Source: Streptomyces sp. ITFR-21 (GTDB taxonomy: Bacteria > Actinomycetota > Actinomycetes > Streptomycetales > Streptomycetaceae). Taken from it: a DNA stretch of 64,000 bases. Shown in pieces: positions 27,315-35,635 of this stretch (positions within the stretch are counted from its first letter, which is position 1; each line of letters starts with the position of its first letter). A program made the position numbers and the translations under genes. The notes under the pieces are model-generated. The model was not told the DNA's origin, ran no database searches, and saw only the letters and a program-made list of their open reading frames with translations. Location: positions 3,058,001-3,122,000 of the forward strand of contig NZ_CP134605.1 of assembly GCF_031844685.1 (NCBI RefSeq). The letters are read 5' to 3'.

Positions 27315-27914
27315 TCAGTGGTGGAGGAAGGCGAAAAGTTCGTCGCGGGCGGGGCCGGCCCGGCCGAAGTCGCCGTGGATGGAGGTGGAGGTCATCCGCG
27401 CGCTGGTCTTGATGCCGCGCATCGTCATGCACAGGTGTTCACCGTGGCCGACCACGGCGACGTCCTCACTGCCGGTGATCCGGATGATGTCGGCGGCGAT
27501 GTCGGCGACCAGCCGCTCCTGCAGCTGCAACCGGTGGGCGTGCTGGTGCGCGATGCGGGCGAACTTCGAGAGCCCGAGGAGCCGTTCGGTGGAACGGTAG
27601 GCGACGCTGATCGAGCAGTTGAACGGCAGCAGGTGGTGCTCGCAGAGGGACCAGACCTCGATGCCCGAGACGAGCACCAGCTGACCGGTGGCGGTGGTCT
27701 CGAACAGGGTCGACGTGGTGCCGGGGTCGTAGCTGGTGAACTCCCGCCACCAGCGGGCGAACCGCTCCGGCGTATCGCGCAGCCCGTCGCGTCCCGGGTC
27801 CTCGCCGATCTCCTCCAGCAGTCTGACGGCGAGGTCGATCAACGGATCGGGGTCTCCCACCGGTTCGATGTCCAGCGTGGTGGCGACGGACTGGGTCTTC
27901 ACCTCGGTGCTCAC
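27315..27914 (-). CDS. folE: GTP cyclohydrolase I (FolE type)
   Basis: 199 aa from a GTG at 27914 that directly follows the queE stop. The GTP cyclohydrolase I fold is clear: GIEVWSLCEHHLLPF with the zinc Cys and His, STERLLGLSKFARI, HAHRLQLQERL, and GEHLCMTMRGIK with the second zinc Cys. It converts GTP to 7,8-dihydroneopterin triphosphate. Linked to queD, queE and queC, it supplies the first step of preQ0 formation rather than serving folate. In-cluster folE copies are typical of 7-deazapurine natural product loci. Confidence 0.95.
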   Translation of the reverse strand: MSTEVKTQSVATTLDIEPVGDPDPLIDLAVRLLEEIGEDPGRDGLRDTPERFARWWREFTSYDPGTTSTLFETTATGQLVLVSGIEVWSLCEHHLLPFNCSISVAYRSTERLLGLSKFARIAHQHAHRLQLQERLVADIAADIIRITGSEDVAVVGHGEHLCMTMRGIKTSARMTSTSIHGDFGRAGPARDELFAFLHH

Positions 27915-28635
27915 TCAGACGCCTCTTTCCTGTCCCCAGATCAAGATGTGCAGTCGGGTGGTCAGATTCCAGCCGCGCTCGATCACCGCCGCCACCAGGT
28001 TCCGCCCGTGGTCGCTGACGTGTTCCGCGCTCTGGCCTTCCGGCATGATCCACACCGGGCCGATGGCGAAGCGCCGCACAAGGTCGCCCACTTCGTCCAG
28101 GTCGGCGGGGTCGCGGCAGACGAACTTGAAGCAGCTGCCGGGGGTGCCGGCCAGGCTGCGCAGCGCGTCGGGCCTGATCCGCCGATCGGCGGCCACGCCC
28201 GAATGGGCCAGCTTCGGCGAGACGTTGAACCGGGCGCCCGCCGCCACCAGCGCCGGGTGCGGGACGTGCGTGCCGTTGGTCTCGATCTCGACCTCCATGC
28301 CCCGTCCGGTCAGCAGCTCGACCAGCGGCACCAGCCGTACCTGCTGGCCGAGCGGTTCGCCGCCGGAGACCACCACCAGGTCCACGCCCAGCGCGGACAC
28401 CTGGTCGGCGACCGAGGTGACCGAACGCGAGTGCAGCTCCTCGCGGGGGTCGTACGCGATCCCCGCGTCGCTCGTGCCCTGCCAGTCCCATGTGTAGGGG
28501 GTGTCGCACCAACGGCAGGTCAGGTTGCAGCCGCCCAGGCGCACGAACGCGCACCGTCGGCCGAGTGAGCGGCCCTCTCCCTGGACGGCCCTAGGTGGGG
28601 CCGAAGACTTCGTTGACGACGAGCTGCGGTTCCAC
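27915..28635 (-). pseudogene. queE: 7-carboxy-7-deazaguanine synthase QueE, frame broken near its start
   Basis: The main frame (from about 28583) encodes the radical-SAM enzyme QueE with QGEGRSLGRRCAFVRLGGC, the CNLTCRWCDT iron-sulfur motif (CxxxCxxC), VVSGGEP and VEIETNGT. The natural start is a GTG at 28635 behind a strong GAGGAGGT site and gives VNEVFGPT, exactly what precedes the QGEG motif in this family. Between GPT and VQGEG, however, the DNA has seven extra bases (TAGGGCC, 28593-28587), which add a stop and shift the frame. The only in-frame start left is GTG 28544, after the QGEG substrate-binding motif. QueE converts carboxytetrahydropterin to CDG, so the preQ0 route would be cut unless rescued by recoding, a second queE or a sequencing error. 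Confidence 0.8.
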
Positions 28636-28678
28636 TGGCACCACCTCCTCGATACGGTCTGCGGTCACCGCGCGAGCG

Positions 28679-28719
28679 GCGCGATGCGATGCGATGCGGC
28701 GCGATGCGATGCGATGCGG
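28679..28719. repeat. Tandem GCGATGC repeat in the queD-queE gap
   Basis: Two near-identical 20-base units (GCGATGCGATGCGATGCGGY), themselves made of a 5-base repeat, lie in the 144-base gap between queD and queE. Confidence 0.8.
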
Positions 28720-28779
28720 TCAGGTCCGGGTTTGCCCGCCGTCGGCGGCGGGCAGCGGACCCGCAGGCCAGGGACGGGG

Positions 28780-29142
28780 TCAGGGACGGAACTCGGCCCA
28801 GGTCTTGGGTGTCTCGGAGATCCGGACGGCGGACAGTTCGGGGAACTGCTCCGACCACAGCTCGTACATCCACCGGGCCAGGTTCTCGGCGGTCGGGTTG
28901 GCCTTGACGATGTCGTTGAGGTGCTGGTGATCGACGGTGGCGTCGATCCACCTCTTGAACGGGGCCAGCTCGCCGTAGTCCCGGACGAATCCGGTCGCCG
29001 TCAACTGATCCGCTTCGGCGGCCAGTTCCACTTCGACCAGGTAGTTGTGCCCGTGCAGGCGCCCGCACTGGTGCCCTTGGGCGAGGCCCTCCAGCCGGTG
29101 GCTGGCGGAGAAGGCGAACTGCTTGGTGATCCGCAACGCCAT
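28780..29142 (-). CDS. queD: 6-carboxytetrahydropterin synthase QueD
   Basis: 120 aa from ATG 29142 with GAGAGGAC upstream. It has the 6-pyruvoyltetrahydropterin-synthase fold: FSASHRLEG with the first zinc His, CGRLHGHNY with the catalytic Cys and two more zinc His, a DYGEL segment, DHQHLND and PTAENLARWMYE. QueD turns dihydroneopterin triphosphate (from FolE) into 6-carboxytetrahydropterin, the QueE substrate. It follows queC by 32 bases in the same operon. Confidence 0.95.
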   Translation of the reverse strand: MALRITKQFAFSASHRLEGLAQGHQCGRLHGHNYLVEVELAAEADQLTATGFVRDYGELAPFKRWIDATVDHQHLNDIVKANPTAENLARWMYELWSEQFPELSAVRISETPKTWAEFRP

Positions 29143-29174
29143 GTGCGCTGTCCTCTCTGTCTCGTGGCTCCGGC

Positions 29175-29930
29175 TCAGAGCGCCGTTTCGCGGCTCGGTG
29201 GCGCGGCGTCCGCTTCGGGGCGCTCCTGCGGCCGACGTCCTTCTCCCCGGCTGGCCGCCGGCTCCCGCCGGTACTCGGTGGGGTCCTTCACCGCGGCGGC
29301 GGCGAACGCCGTACGCCGCTCCACGCAGGCCGCGCACCCGCCGCAGTGCAGCTCCCCGCCGCGAAAGCACGTCCAGGTCTCCTGCCACGGGACCCCCAAC
29401 TCGACTCCGCGCAGGATCACTTCGGGTTTGTGCAGGGTGATGAGCGGCGCGAGCAGCTCCAGTCCCGGCACGGCCTGGCCGAAGGTGGCGATCCGTTCCA
29501 TGGCGAGGAAGGCGGCCAGGAACGCCGGTGAGGTGTCGGAGGGGCCCACGTCGTCGGCCATCGCCCCGAAGGCCACCGCCCGCGCCCGCTCGACCACGGC
29601 GACCGAGTAGGCGACCGCCAGCAGAAGCGCGTTGCGGTTCGGCACGATGTTGGGGTTGGGCCCGCTCGGGGCCTGCTGCGCGTCCGGGACGGGTACCGCG
29701 GGATCGGTGAGGGACGAGCCGCGCAGCAGGCGGCCCACCGCGGTCAGATCGACCTCCTCGTAGGGGGCGCCGAGCCGTTCCGCGGTGGCGCGGGCGAAGC
29801 CGAGCTCCTTGCGGTGGCGCTGCCCGTAGTCGACGGCGAGAAGGTGCAAGCGGTGGCCTTGGGCGGCCAGTTGATGGGCCATCGTCACGGAGTCGATCCC
29901 GCCGGAGACGACCACGACGATCCTGGTCAC
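29175..29930 (-). CDS. queC: 7-cyano-7-deazaguanine (preQ0) synthase QueC
   Basis: 251 aa from a GTG at 29930 that overlaps the ATP-grasp stop (GTGA). The N-terminal PP-loop VVVVSGGIDSVTMA binds ATP. VDYGQRHRKEL and NIVPNRNALLLAVAYS are QueC signatures, and the C-terminal zinc site is CFRGGELHCGGCAACVERR. QueC converts CDG to preQ0 using ammonia and ATP. The C-terminal 30 residues are a charged extension beyond the family core. It belongs to a leftward operon with queD, queE and folE. Confidence 0.95.
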   Translation of the reverse strand: MTRIVVVVSGGIDSVTMAHQLAAQGHRLHLLAVDYGQRHRKELGFARATAERLGAPYEEVDLTAVGRLLRGSSLTDPAVPVPDAQQAPSGPNPNIVPNRNALLLAVAYSVAVVERARAVAFGAMADDVGPSDTSPAFLAAFLAMERIATFGQAVPGLELLAPLITLHKPEVILRGVELGVPWQETWTCFRGGELHCGGCAACVERRTAFAAAAVKDPTEYRREPAASRGEGRRPQERPEADAAPPSRETAL

Positions 29931-31255
29931 CGCGGGCTCCCCACCGGGGTGTCCCGGCCGGTACGGGAGGTGGTTCCGGGGACGGCGACGGTGCTGGAGC
30001 CGGGGGCGGCCTCGGCGCCGTCCCCGGGTTCGGGGGCCGGTGTCACGGCGAGTTCGTACAGCTGGGCCAACTCGCGCAGCCGGACCGGGATCTCCCGCTC
30101 GTCGTCGGCCGCGAAGAGCACCACGCCGGTGTGCGAGGTGGAGTACAGGTCGGCGTCGACGATGTCGCCGACGCGGCGCGTCATGGTGGCCCGGAGCACG
30201 CCCGGCAGCGCTTCCAGCGTCTCCGCCGGGGTGATCGCCGTGATCCGCCCCGGCCGCGCCGGAAGCATGGTGTTGGCCACGATGTGCCCGGCGTGCCGCG
30301 GGCGCAGGGTCGGCGGCAGCCCCAGCGAGGTCTCCAGGAACGCCTGCCACAGATCGACCCCGTACTGCAGGGCGAGCCCCTCGACCACCCCGCCGCCCGG
30401 CGGCCGGCAGGCGATCTCGCCGACCAGCAGCCCGGAGGCGGTACGGAACATCTCCACGTGCGCGACCCCGGAGCGCAGGCCGACCGCGGCCAGCACGTCG
30501 TCCAGCAGGGCGAGGGCAGCCGCCCGGTCGGGATGGGCGTCGGGCAGCGGGTAGGAGCCGAGGAGTCCGCCGAGGCTGCGCAGGACCGGTCCGTGGTAGC
30601 GGGAGACCGCCGCGAACAGCGCCTCGCCCTCGTACACCACGGCGTCGCAGTGGTACTCGGCCTCCATCTCCACCAGCGACTCGACCAGCAGCGATGTCCG
30701 CAGGCCGCGCAGCCCGGCCGAGCGCGGGCCGGCGGCGAACCCCGCGAACGCGCCCGGTGAGCGCAGCTCGACCACGTTGAAGGTCCCGCCGCCGAAGGTG
30801 GGTTTGACCACCACCGGCCAGCCCAGCACGGCCGCGGCGGCCGGCACGTCGGCCAGCCGGTGGACCGGGCGGAACGCGGTGACCGGCACTCCGGCGGCCG
30901 CCAGCGCCCGCTTCATCACGTACTTGTTGGAGCAGGCGTTGGCGGTCTCGTATCCGATGCCCTGCACCCCGTAGTGCGAGCGCAGCAGCCCCGAGGCGGC
31001 GATGCCGGCCTCCGCCGGGGTCAGCACGGCGTCGACGCGGCCGTCGGCGAAGACGGGCAGGGCCGCGTCGCGCACGGCCGTCAGGTCGTCGACACCGCCG
31101 ACGGTGGTCACCCGCGCGTCCGGCCCGTAGAAGTCGGCGAACTCCGGTTCGGTGATGACCGACACCCGGCCGATCAGCCCGCTCGCCAGCAGGCGGGCCG
31201 GCAGCGGCTTGTAGGAGCTGACCACCAGGACGTCGTACGGGCCGCGGCCGGTCAC
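29927..31255 (-). CDS. ATP-grasp ligase
   Basis: 442 aa from a GTG overlapping the methyltransferase stop. The N-terminal pre-ATP-grasp Rossmann part (VLVVSSYKPLPARLLASGL) is followed by the ATP-grasp fold: NKYVMKRALAAAGVPV, WPVVVKPTFGGGTFNV, LVESLVEMEAEYHCD, and the metal-binding region VEMFRTASGLLVGEIACRPPG. These enzymes form amide bonds by acyl phosphate activation (carboxylate plus amine). In this cluster it could join an amino acid to a carboxy-7-deazaguanine or to another amino acid. It overlaps queC. Substrates are inferred only from context. Confidence 0.85.
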   Translation of the reverse strand: MTGRGPYDVLVVSSYKPLPARLLASGLIGRVSVITEPEFADFYGPDARVTTVGGVDDLTAVRDAALPVFADGRVDAVLTPAEAGIAASGLLRSHYGVQGIGYETANACSNKYVMKRALAAAGVPVTAFRPVHRLADVPAAAAVLGWPVVVKPTFGGGTFNVVELRSPGAFAGFAAGPRSAGLRGLRTSLLVESLVEMEAEYHCDAVVYEGEALFAAVSRYHGPVLRSLGGLLGSYPLPDAHPDRAAALALLDDVLAAVGLRSGVAHVEMFRTASGLLVGEIACRPPGGGVVEGLALQYGVDLWQAFLETSLGLPPTLRPRHAGHIVANTMLPARPGRITAITPAETLEALPGVLRATMTRRVGDIVDADLYSTSHTGVVLFAADDEREIPVRLRELAQLYELAVTPAPEPGDGAEAAPGSSTVAVPGTTSRTGRDTPVGSPR

Positions 31256-32007
31256 GGCAGCGCCTTCCGGGCGACGAGCACGAACCAGTGCCGGGCCAGG
31301 TGGATGCCGCGCTCCGACCTCGCGCGGCCGACGTAGGCGTCGAACGGTTCCTTGTCGGCGACCGGGTCGAAGTCCTCGAAGATCGGCACCTTGCGCAGGA
31401 ATCCGCGCAGGTCGTCGGCCGAGTGGAAGTACTCGTCGAAGCGGAACGCCCGGTGTTCGACGGAGAAGCCGGCCTCCTCCAGCCGCGCCTGGTCCTCCTG
31501 GGCGGCGGGGACCCCGCACCAGCGGCCGTAGTTCTGCCCGCGCCCGAACGCCTCCTTCAGGGCCCGTACGTCCTGTTCGCCGATGCCGAGGTGCACCACC
31601 GCGCCCTGGTCGGTGAGCACCCGGTGGAACTCGGCCGGGCACAGCGGTCCGCGCCGGGAGGAGACCACGTCCACCGAGCCGCGGGCGAGGCGGGTGGCCG
31701 AGGCGTCGCCCACCTCGAAGGCCACATGGGCGAGCGCGGCCTCGCGCTGGTGGCGGTGGGCGGCCTCCAGCATCTCGGGCGACAGGTCGATGCCGAGGAC
31801 CTGCCGGAACCGGTCGGCCACCGCCAGCAGGTTGCGCCCGTCGGCGCACCCGACGTCCAGGAGGCGCCCACCGGCGCCGAAGGCGGTCAGCGCCGTGTCG
31901 AAGTACTCCTCGGGGTCGCCGTCGGGGTAGTGCGTGGTCCGGGGCGGCCAGTCGGGGTAGCCGCCGAACTGGCCGGCCACCTTCGAATAGAACGCGGGGC
32001 TCGTCAC
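31252..32007 (-). CDS. Class I SAM-dependent methyltransferase
   Basis: 251 aa from a GTG at 32007. Motif I is LLDVGCADGRNLLAVA, followed by LGIDLSPEMLEAA (motif II acidic residue), FEVGDASATRL and a motif IV-like SVDVVSSRRGPLCPAEFHRVL. The C-terminal half has a helical cap (FRFDEYFHSADDLRGFL). The acceptor cannot be predicted. It lies between the oxygenase and ATP-grasp genes, overlapping the latter by four bases, so it is probably a tailoring enzyme of the same pathway. Confidence 0.88.
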   Translation of the reverse strand: MTSPAFYSKVAGQFGGYPDWPPRTTHYPDGDPEEYFDTALTAFGAGGRLLDVGCADGRNLLAVADRFRQVLGIDLSPEMLEAAHRHQREAALAHVAFEVGDASATRLARGSVDVVSSRRGPLCPAEFHRVLTDQGAVVHLGIGEQDVRALKEAFGRGQNYGRWCGVPAAQEDQARLEEAGFSVEHRAFRFDEYFHSADDLRGFLRKVPIFEDFDPVADKEPFDAYVGRARSERGIHLARHWFVLVARKALP

Positions 32008-32142
32008 GGTGTCGGTCGCCTTTCTCGGGTCGGGTTGTCGGCAGACGGGGGCAGGCAGGATGGCGGGTGAAGCAGCGGGGGGGCGGACGCGGGCCTCCCG
32101 GGCCGGCGGTACTCCGCGGCGGGCGGATCCCGGGCGGGCCGC

Positions 32143-33135
32143 TCAGGCCGGGGTCAGGGGGACGCCGAGCTTGCCCAGGATCGACTCGCCTGCCACCGCG
32201 GGCGCCATCCCGCGGCCGCCGCCGACCGGTGCGGGGAGCGGCTCGATCAGGGCCTGCGGGTCGGCCTCGAAGAAGAAGACCAGCGAGACCTGCTCCTCGT
32301 CCTCCTCGCCGGCGTCCACCCGGGGGGCCGGCACGCGGTGGCGCAGGGCGCGCCACCGGCCGTCCGTCCACAGCTCCATCAGATCGCCGAGGATGACGAT
32401 CAGGGTGTCGGAGTCCCGGGCGTAGACCGGGGGGAACCAGCCCTCCGCCTCGTTCCACACCTCCAGGCCGCCTTTGCCCGGCTGGCGGTTGAGCAGGGTG
32501 AAGGTGCCCAGATCGGTGTGCGGGGCGTTGCGCATCCGGCCGGTCCCGGTCTGGCCCAGCCGGGCCAATGACGGGTACCAGCTGACGTTCTGTGTCCACG
32601 TCGCCTTTCGGGAGAGGGAGTTGAAGAAGTCCCGGGGAAGCTCCAGCACGTCGGCCAGCAGGCTGTTGACCTGCTCGGCCACCCGCACCATGTGCGCGGT
32701 GTAGGCGTCGGCCGCCGCCCGGAGCCGCGGCAGTTCTGCGGGCCACCGGTTGGCCGGGTAGAACAGGCCGTCGGCGCGGGCGTCACCGGTGCGGTGCGTG
32801 GGGCCCGCGTAGAAGGACTCGTGCAGGTCCGGGGCGCTGTCGTCGTCGTTCGCGGCGGCGTCGGGAATGCCGACGTTCCGGTGCACCTCGCGCCAGCCGT
32901 TGTCGTACTGGCCCTGGATCTCGTAGCGGAGTTTGGTCTCGCGGGGCAGGCGGAAGAACGACAGCCCCGCGTCACGCAAGTCCTCGCCGCTCGATCGCGG
33001 CACGTCGTGACCGGTCAGCAGGAACATGCCGGTCTCCCGCAGGGCCAGGTCCACGGCCCACGCGATCTCGTCGAGCCGGTCGAGGTCGGCGTGCCGCCAT
33101 TCCTGCAGGTCGACCGTGGGGATATCGGTACTCAT
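32143..33135 (-). CDS. Isopenicillin-N-synthase-type non-heme iron oxygenase
   Basis: 330 aa from ATG 33135, the first gene of the leftward cluster. The N-terminal DIOX_N part (PTVDLQEW, FLLTGHDVP) and the double-stranded beta-helix core are clear. Iron ligands are His and Asp in APHTDLGTFTLL and His in ALRHRVPAP. The usual RxS pair that binds 2-oxoglutarate appears as QVS (EEQVSLVFFFEAD), so the Arg is replaced by Gln. This may mean another cosubstrate mode or position, as in oxygenases that use the substrate itself. The reaction is unknown; hydroxylation or ring formation on the pathway product is likely. Confidence 0.88.
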   Translation of the reverse strand: MSTDIPTVDLQEWRHADLDRLDEIAWAVDLALRETGMFLLTGHDVPRSSGEDLRDAGLSFFRLPRETKLRYEIQGQYDNGWREVHRNVGIPDAAANDDDSAPDLHESFYAGPTHRTGDARADGLFYPANRWPAELPRLRAAADAYTAHMVRVAEQVNSLLADVLELPRDFFNSLSRKATWTQNVSWYPSLARLGQTGTGRMRNAPHTDLGTFTLLNRQPGKGGLEVWNEAEGWFPPVYARDSDTLIVILGDLMELWTDGRWRALRHRVPAPRVDAGEEDEEQVSLVFFFEADPQALIEPLPAPVGGGRGMAPAVAGESILGKLGVPLTPA

Positions 33136-34123
33136 CGCTGGACACTCCTTGAAGCGGCCCCGGGCCGCAGCCGGGCCGGGGTTTTCGGTACGCGGTCGGC
33201 ACGCGTAAAAGGGGACGCGGAAACGCGGGCAGGGACAGCGGATCGTGCGGATGCCGGCGCCGGCGAACGCCGTATCCGTACGTTCGCCCCGGGAACACTG
33301 ATCGGCCGGGGCGGGCTTTCCAGCCCGGAAACGAGGCGACCGTACGGGTTGGCGGCATGCCGCCGCCGCCCGGGAATCATCAGGCCCGCACCCAGCCGGA
33401 TACAGCGTTCACCGACCGGGCGGAAAGGCGTTTCGGTACACTGGAAGTCGACGGGGCGTCAGGCGGGATCTACTGGCGGGACGCCGCCGGAGCGTCCCTC
33501 ATGGCGTCTGCCGGCCCACGGCCGGCGGGCGGGCGGTCGGGTATGTCCACCCACGTCTCATGGCCCGCCGAAAAAGATTCTGCTCCGGAAGCCCGATCGC
33601 CCTCTTTGCCAGTTTCATCCCCGACCGGACTCCCTGTCAACGGCGCCTTTCGGGTGAACCTGAAAGGCGCACCGCCGACAACACGATCCCCCTGATAGCG
33701 CCGCTTTCCCACCGGCGCGCAAATCGCTCATCCGATGATCCGACCGTAATTCCGTAATCCTCGGCAACCTTTTCTCCGTCCGACCGGCGGAGAATCCCGG
33801 TGGCTCCGGGCCGACGGGCCGCCCGCCCGTCGCGGAACCGGATTTCCTCCACGGCGCGCGTTCCGCCGGGGACCCGCGCCCAGGGCGTCACCGCCGCATT
33901 CCAGGGGCTGACCCTCCGGCGTCACGACCGGGACGTCGAGCGCGTCGCCGCGTTCACCGGGCAGCCCCTCCGGTGGTACGGCCCGGACGCCGGCGAGCAG
34001 GCCGGCAGATCGACCGGGCCGGTACGAGGGGGTCCAACTACGAGGGGTCCGGCGTCCGACGGCGATCCGCCGCCCCCCGGTGGGGAGGGCGGCGGCGACC
34101 ACGGCGGCGGCCCCGTCGGGGGT
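33136..34123. other. Intergenic region upstream of the preQ0-type cluster
   Basis: No convincing gene is seen in nearly 1 kb. Frames at 33357-33695 (plus) and 33728-34102 (minus) lack ribosome-binding sites and family-like sequence. The cluster promoter should lie near 33140-33250. The part from about 33560 to 33790 is less GC-rich than its surroundings. Confidence 0.4.
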
Positions 34124-35635
34124 CTACGCGTCGGCGAGGAGGGGGTCGAAGGGGGTGGAGGGGCGGCGGCCGGACATGAAGGAGAGGAAGTCCTGGACGA
34201 AGGCGCCGCGCGGGTAGCGGGGGTCGGGGCCGGTCGGGGTGCGGGCGAAGGCGGTGCGGAAGAGGGCGCGATACTCCTCGGCGTCGATAAAGCCGTCGCC
34301 GTCGGCGTCGGTGGCGTCGAAGAGGACCTCGGCGACCCGGATCAGGGCGGGGCCGGCGAGGGAGGGGACGGCGGCGGCGTACTCGTCCTTGCTGACGCGG
34401 CCGTCGCCGTCGGTGTCGAGGGCGCTCTGGAGTTCGCGCCACCACTGCGCGTAGGCGTCGTAGAGCCTGGTCTCCTGCGGTTCGTCGAGGTCCAGGCGGG
34501 ACGACAACTCCCGTGCCATGGCGGCGAGATCGGGCCAGTCCAGGTAGCCGTCACCGGTCTGGTCGAGGACCGCGGTGAAGAACTCGTCGGCGCTGCGCCG
34601 TGGGGCGTTCCGGTCGGCGGGTGGCCGCGGTGCCGGGAAGGGCGTGACGAGCCGGAACAAGGCGCCGGCGCGCTTCACGCGGGCGCTCAGCGCGCCGAGC
34701 GTCGCGGCCCGCGGGTCGTCGCTGTCGGCGGACAGGTAGAGCAGGTTGGTGAGGTCCTCGGTCCTGAGCCAGTCGTCGGGCAGGAAGCGGGCCAGGCCGG
34801 CGGCCAGGTAGGCGCTCTGCATCAGCGTCCGGGCGCCGGGGACTTCGGGCAGCCCGGCCCGGCGGCGGAAGGGTTCGGGCAGGGACGCCACGGTGATCGT
34901 GCCGATGACCGGGCCGGCGAGCGCGCGGCCGGCCGCCCACACCGTCGGCAGGCCGCCGAGCAGGGGCGGCGCCGGGAGGTGGTCGAAGAGCTTGTAGAGA
35001 ACGATGCGCAGCGCCTCGGTGTTCTCCAGCTCCTCCTCGACCATGCGGTCGTAGTACCGCCAGAACTCCGGCAGGGTGGGCGGCAGTTGGCCGGTCTGAT
35101 CCCCCAAGGCGGCCAGGAAGGCCCGGAACTCGGCGTAGAGCCGCTCCATGGTGGCCTGGTCGAGCGGCTGCCCGCTCAGCCGGCACATGGTGACGGCGCT
35201 CTCGAACAGCGTCGCCACCACCCACGCGCGGACCTGCGGGTCCATCGCGTCGTACGGCCGGTTGCGCGCGTCGGTGCCGCTTATCCGGGTGTGCAGGCGG
35301 TTGAGCCGCGCCGCTTCCCGCTGCCGTACCTGCTCGTCGGCGCCGAACATGCGCTGCAGGCTCACCAGGGTGTTGCGCAGCCGGCGCCACGGGTGGGCGA
35401 CGAACGTCGAGTTGTCGATCAGGGCCGCACCGATCTGCGGGTGCGCGGCCTCCAGTACGGTGGCCCTGACCATGGCCAGTGCCCAGCGCGGATCGTCGAA
35501 GAACCGGTGGAACTGCGAGTCGGGGCCGAACAGGGCGCCGGGCCCGGCTGCGGGGTCGGGCGGTACGGGGTCGCCGTGCCGGCCGGCGGGTTCCGAACGG
35601 GTACGGCCGGGGCGGCTGTCGCCGGTGTCCGTCAC
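34124..35635 (-). CDS. DUF2236 (MpaB/rubber-oxygenase-like) domain fused to EF-hands
   Basis: 503 aa from a GTG overlapping the cis-prenyltransferase stop (GTGA). Residues about 35-290 form a DUF2236 oxygenase domain (FFDDPRWALAMVRATVLEAA, RMFGADE, RLHTRISGTD, DPQVRAWVVATLFES). This family includes heme enzymes such as MpaB and the latex-clearing protein Lcp. Residues about 360-500 hold calcium-binding EF-hands, two of them canonical: DTDGDGRVSKDE and DADGDGFIDAEE, and a weaker one near DQTGDGYLDW. The combination suggests calcium-regulated oxidation of a polyprenyl substrate made by the neighbouring gene. The fusion is unusual; activity is inferred. Confidence 0.8.
   Translation of the reverse strand: MTDTGDSRPGRTRSEPAGRHGDPVPPDPAAGPGALFGPDSQFHRFFDDPRWALAMVRATVLEAAHPQIGAALIDNSTFVAHPWRRLRNTLVSLQRMFGADEQVRQREAARLNRLHTRISGTDARNRPYDAMDPQVRAWVVATLFESAVTMCRLSGQPLDQATMERLYAEFRAFLAALGDQTGQLPPTLPEFWRYYDRMVEEELENTEALRIVLYKLFDHLPAPPLLGGLPTVWAAGRALAGPVIGTITVASLPEPFRRRAGLPEVPGARTLMQSAYLAAGLARFLPDDWLRTEDLTNLLYLSADSDDPRAATLGALSARVKRAGALFRLVTPFPAPRPPADRNAPRRSADEFFTAVLDQTGDGYLDWPDLAAMARELSSRLDLDEPQETRLYDAYAQWWRELQSALDTDGDGRVSKDEYAAAVPSLAGPALIRVAEVLFDATDADGDGFIDAEEYRALFRTAFARTPTGPDPRYPRGAFVQDFLSFMSGRRPSTPFDPLLADA

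Noticed and set aside
28636-28779. preQ1-type riboswitch in the queD-queE gap
   Set aside because: The gap is dominated by a simple tandem repeat and a ribosome-binding site; no preQ1 aptamer-like pseudoknot elements are visible.
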